Source: Acidaminococcaceae bacterium
Lineage (GTDB): Bacteria; Bacillota; Negativicutes; Acidaminococcales; Acidaminococcaceae
NCBI GenBank assembly: GCA_017443165.1
Contig: JAFSOW010000102.1
Location: forward strand, 1 to 7,203
Direction of reading: 5' to 3'
Length of the DNA stretch: 7,203 nt
Part shown: in pieces, positions 1 to 6,238 of the stretch
How the letters are laid out: every line of letters begins with the position of its first letter
Numbering within the stretch: position 1 is the stretch's first letter
The notes under the pieces: generated by a model
The model's database searches: none
What the model saw: the letters and a program-made list of their open reading frames with translations, nothing else
What the model was told of the DNA's origin: nothing
Translations under genes and position numbers: made by a program

Positions 1-120
1 AGGAGACAGAAGATGGATCTTATCATAATACAAAAGGCTTTGTTTGGAAATGCCAAACATGGAAGCCAGTTCTCCCGCAGTAAAACAGTTATCGTACCGA
101 TTTTTTGAAATATTATTCAT
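1..120 (-). CDS. MerR-family transcriptional regulator, N-terminal part (partial, runs off left edge)
   Basis: The complement of the first 120 bases reads as 40 uninterrupted codons from an ATG at 120-118. Residues 13-40 (FTAGELASMFGIS, then SLLYYDKIHLLSP) are the classic winged helix-turn-helix of MerR regulators: helix-turn-helix around residues 15-28, then the YYD-x-I-x-LL-x-P segment that leads into the wing. An AAGGA ribosome binding site (minus strand, 131-127) lies 6 nt before the ATG. The effector-binding C-terminal domain is outside the window, so the inducer cannot be read. The gene is divergent from the radical SAM/permease/chelatase/cbiZ genes, and a MerR-type operator sits between them, so it most likely controls that operon as well as itself. 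MerR proteins bind as dimers and untwist promoters with over-long spacers; that role here is inferred from the promoter geometry. Family assignment is firm; regulatory target is likely; ligand is unknown. Confidence 0.9.
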   Translation of the reverse strand, partial: MNNISKNRYDNCFTAGELASMFGISKQSLLYYDKIHLLSP

Positions 121-137
121 ACTAATTCCTTTTTAAC

Positions 138-168
138 TTGACCATACAATAACTATATGGTTTATTAT
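138..168 (+). promoter_or_regulatory. MerR-type promoter with 19-bp spacer and internal dyad operator
   Basis: The -35 box TTGACC (138-143) and -10 box TATTAT (163-168) are separated by 19 bp, longer than the usual 17 bp and typical of promoters activated by MerR-family proteins. A perfect inverted repeat ACCATA-N9-TATGGT (141-161) lies between and overlaps the -35 box, the expected position for a MerR dimer. It points toward the radical SAM gene at 271. Initiation would fall near 175, giving a leader of about 95 nt. The adjacent divergent gene is itself a MerR protein, which makes the pairing convincing. A second small palindrome, ATTAC-T-GTAAT (167-177), overlaps the predicted start; its meaning is unclear. 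Confidence 0.8.
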
Positions 169-183
169 TACTGTAATCGATTT

Positions 184-211
184 ATTATAACATAGTTTTT
201 AAATTTGGCAA
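184..211 (-). promoter_or_regulatory. Divergent promoter for the MerR-family gene
   Basis: On the minus strand, TTGCCA (211-206) and a perfect TATAAT (189-184) are 16 bp apart. Initiation would fall near 177, giving a leader of about 57 nt before the regulator ATG at 120. The transcript would cross the dyad operator at 141-161, so the regulator bound there could also limit its own expression by blocking elongation or initiation. This is assigned from box matches only. Confidence 0.6.
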
Positions 212-270
212 AAATGATATAAATAATATAGCTCATAAAAGATTAATAATTCGGCTAAGATGGAGAAAAA

Positions 271-1296
271 ATGAAGGCGGACCCGGCAATCCGGAATTTA
301 ATATTAAGCCTTACAGGAACCTGCAATTATGTCTGCGCATACTGTTACGCAGCATATCATCCGGAAGAACGGATGCCGGTGCATATGGCTTTAAAAGCTG
401 TAGATATGGCAGGGAAAAGCGGGCAGCCGTTTATCCTGCAATTTACCGGGGGAGAACCCCTGCTTGCGTTTTCCACAATCCGGGCGGTGACAGAGCATGT
501 GGAAGCAAACGGATATCCTGCGATCATTCAGCTTCAGACTAATGCTTCTTTAATGACGGAAGAGATTGCGGAGTATCTGAAACAGCATAAAATCGCTGTC
601 GGTGTCAGTCTGGACGGCCGTCCGCCGGTCAATGATTCCCTGCGAAAAATGAAAAACGGGAACAGTGCTTCTGAAGCTACGATTAGGGGGATTCGCCTGC
701 TGGCTGCCAAAAAGATTCCCGTCGGACTGACCTGTGTTGTAACGGACTCGAATGTAAAAACTCTTCCCGGTATTGTGCAGATGGCATATTATCTCGGAAA
801 CGTAAGACAGATCGGTTTTGATTTACTGCGTTGCCAGGGGAGAGGAACCACACTTCATCCTGCTGAGCCGCAGGACGTCGCGATGGCTGTGGAACAGTGT
901 TACGTTTTGGCGAAACAACTGGAAAAAGCAACGGGTATCCATATCCGGTTTTCCCAGCTTGAAAAGATCCGGAAAATTGTTTCAGGAAAAGCCTGCTCTT
1001 TTGGCCAGTGTTATGCCATGCGCGGAGAAGAGGCCTACATTACTTCTGACGGAAAGATTTATGCATGTTCTTCCCTGGTTGGCGATCCTGCGTTTTTGCT
1101 GGGGAACGTGTGGGATGGCATGGATCCCGAAAAAACAAAACAGGTAGGAAGATTTATTGCCGGGGCTATGCATGACTGTAAAGTGTGTCCTCGCCTTTCA
1201 GTTTGCGGGGGAGGCTGCTTTACCCGCTGGCAGGGGCGGGACGGCAAAGCGGAAGAGGAATGCGCCATGCAGCAGACTTTTGCAAAATTTATCTGA
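271..1296 (+). CDS. Radical SAM enzyme with SPASM domain, substrate unknown
   Basis: This 341-residue protein is a complete radical SAM/SPASM enzyme. The CX3CX2C motif for the S-adenosylmethionine-binding 4Fe-4S cluster is Cys18, Cys22 and Cys25 (CNYVCAYCY), followed by the SAM-binding GGEP at residues 60-63. The C-terminal part carries the SPASM cysteine set for two auxiliary 4Fe-4S clusters: Cys247-X13-Gly-X4-Cys266, then Cys303-X2-Cys306-X5-Cys312-X3-Cys316 and Cys331. Such enzymes reductively cleave SAM to a 5'-deoxyadenosyl radical in the cytosol; most modify peptides or protein side chains (anaerobic sulfatase maturases, RiPP maturases). A smaller, related set acts on tetrapyrroles (AhbC, AhbD, NirJ). 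The tyrosine after the third cysteine favours the peptide-modifying side, whereas the neighbours (corrinoid permease, CobN, CbiZ) suggest a tetrapyrrole connection. No sulfatase or convincing precursor peptide is visible. The ATG has GGAG 5 nt upstream (262-265) and lies directly behind the MerR-type promoter. Fold is certain; reaction is unknown. Confidence 0.93.
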   Translation: MKADPAIRNLILSLTGTCNYVCAYCYAAYHPEERMPVHMALKAVDMAGKSGQPFILQFTGGEPLLAFSTIRAVTEHVEANGYPAIIQLQTNASLMTEEIAEYLKQHKIAVGVSLDGRPPVNDSLRKMKNGNSASEATIRGIRLLAAKKIPVGLTCVVTDSNVKTLPGIVQMAYYLGNVRQIGFDLLRCQGRGTTLHPAEPQDVAMAVEQCYVLAKQLEKATGIHIRFSQLEKIRKIVSGKACSFGQCYAMRGEEAYITSDGKIYACSSLVGDPAFLLGNVWDGMDPEKTKQVGRFIAGAMHDCKVCPRLSVCGGGCFTRWQGRDGKAEEECAMQQTFAKFI

Positions 1297-1403
1297 ATCA
1301 GGATGCCTGATGATGTAAACGGCAGTAAATTTTGCTGTGAACGGCCCATGGGGCGAAATTGCATAATAATTAATATAGATAGGTTTTAACGAGGAGGTTC
1401 CCT
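1297..1403 (+). other. Intergenic leader of the permease gene with two small predicted hairpins
   Basis: This is the only sizeable gap inside the operon. Immediately after the radical SAM stop codon lies a perfect hairpin, ATCAGG-ATG-CCTGAT (1297-1311). A second stem pairs AATTTTGC (1328-1335) with GCGAAATT (1353-1360), 8 bp including one G-T wobble, around a loop that contains the palindrome CCCATGGG (1345-1352). Neither is followed by a run of T, so neither looks like an intrinsic terminator. At 107 nt the gap is too short for a normal cobalamin riboswitch and I see no B12-box-like sequence. No convincing promoter is present. The hairpins may be mRNA-stability or processing elements that set the ratio of radical SAM to downstream proteins; this is inference. 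Confidence 0.35.
1391..1397 (+). promoter_or_regulatory. Strong ribosome binding site fixing a GTG start
   Basis: GAGGAGG ends 6 nt before the GTG at 1404-1406. It is the strongest Shine-Dalgarno match in the window and supports GTG at 1404 as the permease start, giving an N-terminus with two basic residues before the first membrane segment. Confidence 0.8.
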
Positions 1404-2432
1404 GTGATTAAGAACAGGCGCATTGCGTTGCTGGGACTTGTCATTCTGCTTTTGTGCGTGACAACTTTGTCCCTGACCTTTGGGCAGATACCGGTGCCGG
1501 TGAAAAATACGCTGGCTGTTGTCTGCCATCAGACAGGACTGCCATTTTTCGCGGAAAGCGATTTTACACAGGAACAGCTTGCTGTTATCTGGTTTATACG
1601 AATGCCCCGGATGCTGGTTGGTGTGTTGGTTGGCGGAGCATTAGGGATGTGCGGCGCTGTCATGCAGGGAATCTTCAGCAATCCGCTGGCAGACCCCGGT
1701 ATCATCGGTATTTCCGCAGGCGCTGCAACGGGAGCCGTGCTGGCCATTGCCACAGGTTTTGCCACGCAAAGTATGTTCACCATGCCGGCATTTGCTTTCT
1801 GCGGGAGTATCTGTGCGGTTGCGCTGACAGTCTTTCTGGCTGCCCGGAACGGGAAAATCCCGGTAATGACGTTGCTTCTGGCAGGGGTGGCGGTAGGTAT
1901 GCTGCTGGGAGCTCTTACGTCAGGCATCCTTACTTTTATGAACGAACAGAAATTACAGCAGTATCTGTTCTGGATGGTAGGCGGTCTGGATTACCGGCGC
2001 TGGGAACATGTTTATCTGGCTATCGGGCCGATTGTATTTGGTATCGTGATCATGTTGCTGCTTGCCAGGCACCTTAATATCCTGGTACTGGGTGAAACCG
2101 AAGCCAGAGCGGTAGGCATGCCGGTTATGTATTTCCGTATGGGGCTGCTGCTGGTGTCTGCCATGACTACGGCGACTTCGGTATGCGTAAGCGGCAACAT
2201 CGGTTTCGTGGGGCTGGTGATTCCCCACATGATGCGGATGCTGCTTGGGCCGGACCATCGGGTGCTGCTTCCGGCCAGCGCATTAGGCGGGGCTTTGTTC
2301 CTGGTGGTTTGCGATTCACTGGGGCGCGTGGTTCTGGCGCCGGCGGAAGTACGTGTGGGCATCATGACCGCATTGTTGGGTACCCCATATTTTTTATATC
2401 TGCTGCGTAAGATGCAGAAAGAAAAAATGTAA
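1404..2432 (+). CDS. FecCD/BtuC-family ABC transporter permease, probably for corrinoid or another metal-tetrapyrrole
   Basis: The 342-residue product has the length and features of a BtuC/FecCD inner-membrane permease, which normally forms a homodimer with about ten helices per subunit. Hydrophobic segments start at residues 7-27. The family blocks are in order: RMPRMLVGVLVGGAL (66-80), the NPLADPGIIGISAGAA block (93-108), the cytoplasmic coupling region with GETEARAVGMP (230-240) facing the ATPase, GNIGFVGLVIPHMMR (264-278), and the C-terminal VGIMTALLGTPYFLYLLRK (318-336). The family imports vitamin B12, siderophores, heme and similar chelates; the sequence alone does not give the substrate. 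The following CobN homologue and CbiZ favour a corrinoid, making BtuC the best functional guess. Its ATPase (BtuD-like) and binding protein (BtuF-like) are not in the window; they may lie beyond cbiZ or elsewhere. Start is GTG. The stop is 14 nt before the chelatase gene, indicating one operon. Confidence 0.92.
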   Translation: MIKNRRIALLGLVILLLCVTTLSLTFGQIPVPVKNTLAVVCHQTGLPFFAESDFTQEQLAVIWFIRMPRMLVGVLVGGALGMCGAVMQGIFSNPLADPGIIGISAGAATGAVLAIATGFATQSMFTMPAFAFCGSICAVALTVFLAARNGKIPVMTLLLAGVAVGMLLGALTSGILTFMNEQKLQQYLFWMVGGLDYRRWEHVYLAIGPIVFGIVIMLLLARHLNILVLGETEARAVGMPVMYFRMGLLLVSAMTTATSVCVSGNIGFVGLVIPHMMRMLLGPDHRVLLPASALGGALFLVVCDSLGRVVLAPAEVRVGIMTALLGTPYFLYLLRKMQKEKM

Positions 2433-2446
2433 TTTGGGAGTAAAAA

Positions 2447-5400
2447 ATGAGCAAGATTATCTTCATGACAAATGTGATCCGCCGTTTCGGCATCATGCAG
2501 CAGATGCTTGACAGACTGCAGAATAATGGAGATATGCAGGGAGATTATTCCTGTTGGTGGATCACAGATGATACGGAGTGGAACCCGGAGGCAGAAAAGA
2601 GACTGCAAGGCACGAAATTTCTGTTTATGAAATGGATGGGTACCGGACTGACCACCACGTTCCTGAAACGGGTGCACGCGTATGTGCAACAGCATAATAT
2701 ACCTTATTATATTGATGCGTCCGGCGGTGACGATGATATTCTGATTGAGGGCATTACGCCGGAACAGGAGAATAGTATCCGCCTGTATTCCGTGTATGGC
2801 GGTGAAGCTAATTTGTATCATCTCTGGCAGTATCTGGAAGGACTGGTTGCGGGAGATACTTCTGCCATAATCAAACCGGATCCCATCCATTGGACGGGAA
2901 TCTTTCACCCCCGGGCAAAAAAGGTATATACAGATCTGGCGGAGTATGAAAAAGATTTCTGCAAACCCGGGCGGCTCACCGCAGGCATCCTGTTCTACCG
3001 GGACGAATGGGTGTGGGGCGATCTGGAATATCAGACCCGGATGATTGAAGAAGCGGAACACCAGGGGCTTAATGTTATCTGCGCTTTCAGCAACGGTATG
3101 CCTTATAAAGAAATGGGAATGCCCACGCTGGATGAAGTATTCAGCCGCTTTTTCTTTAAAAACGGAATTCCCGTAACAGATGTTTTTATCAACACAACCA
3201 AGTTTTCCCTGACGGCCAGCAGCGCCCTTGAACTGGATTTCCTGAAACGGTGGGATGTACCGGTGCTGGCTGCCTATACGCTTCTTACGGAATATGAGGA
3301 GTGGAAGGATACCCCGGAAGGAATGAATGCCATGGAGGTTTCCATATCCATCTCCCTGCCGGAATTTGACGGCGTGATCCACGGCGTGCCGGTTGCAACC
3401 AAAAAAGAATTGGATAACGGCGATATCCGGTATGTCCCGATTGCGGAACGTATCGCCCATATGATCAGCAAGGCCAGAAAATGGGCGGCGTTGCGCCATA
3501 AGGCAAATGCCGGCAAAAAAGTGGCGATTATTTTCCATAATTATCCGCCGAAGAATTCCAATATCGGCAGCGGGCTGGGATTAGACACGATAGAAAGCGT
3601 ACGGCTTTTACTGGCCAATATGAAAGAACGCGGGTATAAAGTTGATTTTATTCCGCAGGACACCAAAGAGTTTATTAAAATTCTCACCAGCCACGCAACC
3701 AATGACCGTTCCATGCTTTCCGCAAAACAACTGGAGGATGCCAATAAAATCTCCGGCGAAGAATATGGCGTGTTTTACAGCCAATTTGAAGAGAAAGTGC
3801 AGAATCAGCTTGTCAAAGACTGGGGAGATGCTCCGGGCAGCGTTATGGAATACAATGGAAAGCTGATGGTGCCGGGAACCATGGACGGAAATATCTTCAT
3901 TACGGTACAGCCGCCCAGAGGATTTGGCGAAGACCCTGCCAAGATTTATCATTCACCGTACTGTGCGCCGACGCATCATTACCTTGCTTTTTATCAGTGG
4001 ATACGTGATATCTGGAAAGCGGATGCAGTGGCCCATATCGGGACTCACGGCTCCCTGGAATGGCTGCCGGGAAAGAATGCAGGACTGAGCGCAGGTTGTT
4101 ATCCTGATTTGTCATTACGGGACCTGCCCAACATGTATATTTACAATATGACCATTACCGGCGAGGGAATTCAGGCCAAACGGCGCGGGGCTGCCGTTCT
4201 GGATGAACACCTGCCGGCGCCCCAGTCCCAGGCCGGCACCTATGATGAACTGGAAGAGCTGGAAAAAGCAATGGAAGAATATGTTCATTTCCAGCGGACC
4301 GCACCGGAAAATCTGCCCCGTCTGGAAGAACTGGTGCTGGCGAAGGTTAAAGAAGCAAATCTGTACGGCGAAGTCCAACGGGAAGAGGGACAGCCTTTTG
4401 AAGAATATCTGGGAAATCTTCATAATTATATTACCGATTTAAAGAATATGGAGGTCCATACAGGCCTTCATGTTTTGGGTGAGCCGCCAAAGGACGATGG
4501 GCTGACGGAATACCTCTGGCTGCTGACCAGACTGGACAACGGTAATGTGCCGAGTCTGAACCAGACGCTGGCATCCCGGTACGGGTATGATTATTATTAT
4601 CTGCTGGAACACAGTTCTGAGATGTATGAACCGTTGCAGATTACGTTTAATATGCTGATCGACCGTATCGGTGAACAGTGCAGGGACGTGATCCGCATTT
4701 TGCAGAACCATGATTTTTCCGATGCCGGCATTCAGGCAGTCATGCAGCAGGACTGGGTAAAAGAAGCGGCCTCAAAACCGCCGGTAAAAGTGCTTGCAGG
4801 AGCTTCCCGTACAGCTGCGGATCAGAATATACAGGAAACGCCGAAATCGTTTGATGAAAAATTGCGTACAGTCTGCGAATATATCTGTCATACTGTGTAT
4901 CCTAACCTGATGCTGACTTCACAGGAACAGGTTACCATGCTGCGGGGCTTCGAAGGGGAATATATAGAACCGGGTCCTAGTGGGGCTCCCAGCAGCGGCG
5001 GGGCAGATTTGCTGCCGACCGGGCGGAATTTTTACGGCGTGGATCCCCGGACATTGCCTACCGCGGCAGCCTGGGAAATCGGCAAAAGCCTCGGCGATCA
5101 GGTAATCAGCCGGTTTATTGAAGAAGAAGGTCATTACCCGGAGAACATCGGTATTGTTTTATGGGCCGGGGCGAACATGCGCAGCCACGGCCAGTGCCTT
5201 GCGGAGTTCCTGTACCTGATGGGTATGAAGCCGGTCTGGCAGCCGGGCAGCCTCCGGGTCATCGGCCTCGAAGTGATGCCGCTTAACGAACTGAGGCGGC
5301 CCCGTATTGATGTGACAGCCCGGATCAGCGGCCTCTTCCGGGACAGCATGCCGGACGCGGCGGAGATGTTGGACAAAGCAGTGCTGAAGGTTGCCGCATT

Positions 5401-6238
5401 GGCAGAAGATCCGGAACAGAATTATGTACGCAAGCATGTTCTGGAAGACAGCACGGAGTTAGAAAAAGAAGAGGGCATGGCTAAAGAAGAAGCCTGGCGT
5501 ACCGCAGCTTTCCGTATCTTTGGCGATGAACGGGGAGTATACGGTGCCGGAGTGGCAGCGCTGTTGGAGGCAAAGAACTGGGAAACGATTGACGATATCG
5601 CCGATGTGTATGTCCGGTGGGGCGCCCATGCCTACGGCGGTAAAACCAGGGGAAAATATCTTCCCAAACAGTTCCGGAAACGGATGGGGGTACTGGATAT
5701 CACCATTAAGAACGAAGACAACCATGAGGTCAATATGCTCAGCAGCGATGACTACAACGCCTATCATGGCGGAATGATCGCGGCTGTCCGCAGTATCAGG
5801 GGCAGCGCCCCCAAATCTTATTGCGGGGACAGCACGGACCGGAGCCGTGTTACCATGCACAGTTTGCAGGAAGAAACGAAACGCCTGTTCCGCAGCGAGT
5901 CCATCAATCCGAAATTCATCGAAGGGATGATGAAACACGGATATAAAGGCGCCGCGGATATGAGCAACATGGTGGCCAACAGCTACCAGTGGGACGCCAC
6001 CAGTAAAGTAATGGAAGACTGGATGTATGAAAAATACGCGGAAAAATACGTGTTGGATTCCAAAGTGCAGGAATGGATGCGGGATGTGAATCCCTGGGCC
6101 CTGAAACGGACGACGGAAGTTTTACTGGAAGCTTCCCAGCGGGAACTGTGGCACGCAAAAGAAGAAACACTTCAGGCATTGCAACGGCTGTGTCTGGATG
6201 TGGACGGTGAGTTGGAAGAACAGGCGGATGAAGCATGA
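2447..6238 (+). CDS. cobN: CobN-family cobaltochelatase large subunit homologue (CobN/ChlH/BchH superfamily)
   Basis: The 1263-residue product has the full length of CobN, the porphyrin/corrin-binding subunit that inserts cobalt into hydrogenobyrinate a,c-diamide together with the AAA+ subunits CobS and CobT. Family blocks run the whole length: HIGTHGSLEWLPGK (530-543), EGIQAKRRGAAV shortly after, LPTGRNFYGVDPR (856-868), RPRIDVTARISGLFRD (951-966), YHGGM (1106-1110), HGYKGA near the C-terminus, and NPWALKR (1215-1221) leading into LLEASQRELW. I see no frameshift or missing block. No CobS/CobT or ChlI/ChlD partner is in the window and no other corrin-ring biosynthesis gene surrounds it, so cobalt insertion in de novo B12 synthesis is not assured. 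CobN homologues beside uptake genes, such as HmuS in Bacteroides heme loci, have been proposed to remove metal from imported tetrapyrroles; a similar role is possible. GGGAG lies 6 nt before the ATG. The stop overlaps the cbiZ start. Family is certain; metal, substrate and direction are open. Confidence 0.93.
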   Translation: MSKIIFMTNVIRRFGIMQQMLDRLQNNGDMQGDYSCWWITDDTEWNPEAEKRLQGTKFLFMKWMGTGLTTTFLKRVHAYVQQHNIPYYIDASGGDDDILIEGITPEQENSIRLYSVYGGEANLYHLWQYLEGLVAGDTSAIIKPDPIHWTGIFHPRAKKVYTDLAEYEKDFCKPGRLTAGILFYRDEWVWGDLEYQTRMIEEAEHQGLNVICAFSNGMPYKEMGMPTLDEVFSRFFFKNGIPVTDVFINTTKFSLTASSALELDFLKRWDVPVLAAYTLLTEYEEWKDTPEGMNAMEVSISISLPEFDGVIHGVPVATKKELDNGDIRYVPIAERIAHMISKARKWAALRHKANAGKKVAIIFHNYPPKNSNIGSGLGLDTIESVRLLLANMKERGYKVDFIPQDTKEFIKILTSHATNDRSMLSAKQLEDANKISGEEYGVFYSQFEEKVQNQLVKDWGDAPGSVMEYNGKLMVPGTMDGNIFITVQPPRGFGEDPAKIYHSPYCAPTHHYLAFYQWIRDIWKADAVAHIGTHGSLEWLPGKNAGLSAGCYPDLSLRDLPNMYIYNMTITGEGIQAKRRGAAVLDEHLPAPQSQAGTYDELEELEKAMEEYVHFQRTAPENLPRLEELVLAKVKEANLYGEVQREEGQPFEEYLGNLHNYITDLKNMEVHTGLHVLGEPPKDDGLTEYLWLLTRLDNGNVPSLNQTLASRYGYDYYYLLEHSSEMYEPLQITFNMLIDRIGEQCRDVIRILQNHDFSDAGIQAVMQQDWVKEAASKPPVKVLAGASRTAADQNIQETPKSFDEKLRTVCEYICHTVYPNLMLTSQEQVTMLRGFEGEYIEPGPSGAPSSGGADLLPTGRNFYGVDPRTLPTAAAWEIGKSLGDQVISRFIEEEGHYPENIGIVLWAGANMRSHGQCLAEFLYLMGMKPVWQPGSLRVIGLEVMPLNELRRPRIDVTARISGLFRDSMPDAAEMLDKAVLKVAALAEDPEQNYVRKHVLEDSTELEKEEGMAKEEAWRTAAFRIFGDERGVYGAGVAALLEAKNWETIDDIADVYVRWGAHAYGGKTRGKYLPKQFRKRMGVLDITIKNEDNHEVNMLSSDDYNAYHGGMIAAVRSIRGSAPKSYCGDSTDRSRVTMHSLQEETKRLFRSESINPKFIEGMMKHGYKGAADMSNMVANSYQWDATSKVMEDWMYEKYAEKYVLDSKVQEWMRDVNPWALKRTTEVLLEASQRELWHAKEETLQALQRLCLDVDGELEEQADEA
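6235..6238 (+). other. ATGA stop/start overlap coupling cobN-like gene to cbiZ
   Basis: The ATG of cbiZ (6235-6237) overlaps the TGA stop (6236-6238) of the chelatase gene. No strong Shine-Dalgarno sequence precedes this ATG, so cbiZ is probably translated by ribosomes terminating on the chelatase gene. This implies matched production of the two proteins. Confidence 0.8.

Noticed and set aside
205..232. A second plus-strand promoter (TTGGCA with a TATAGC-like -10) nearer to the radical SAM gene.
   Set aside because: The -10 match is poor and the region is simply AT-rich; the MerR-type promoter at 138-168 is far better supported.
121..270. A cobalamin riboswitch in the leader of the operon.
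   Set aside because: The leader is about 95 nt and very AT-rich, with none of the conserved B12-box or GC-rich helix elements; a normal cobalamin riboswitch is about twice as long.
1297..1311. An intrinsic terminator after the radical SAM gene.
   Set aside because: The hairpin stem is only 6 bp and is followed by GATGTAAACG rather than a T-run.
2012..3538. A 508-codon open frame on the minus strand across the permease end and chelatase start.
   Set aside because: It is antisense to two well-supported genes, crosses their junction, resembles no family, and is rich in His/Phe/Ile as expected of a shadow frame. Length alone is not evidence here.
5459..5938. A 159-codon minus-strand frame and other antisense frames inside the chelatase gene.
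   Set aside because: They lie wholly within the conserved chelatase coding region and show no domain or ribosome binding site of their own.
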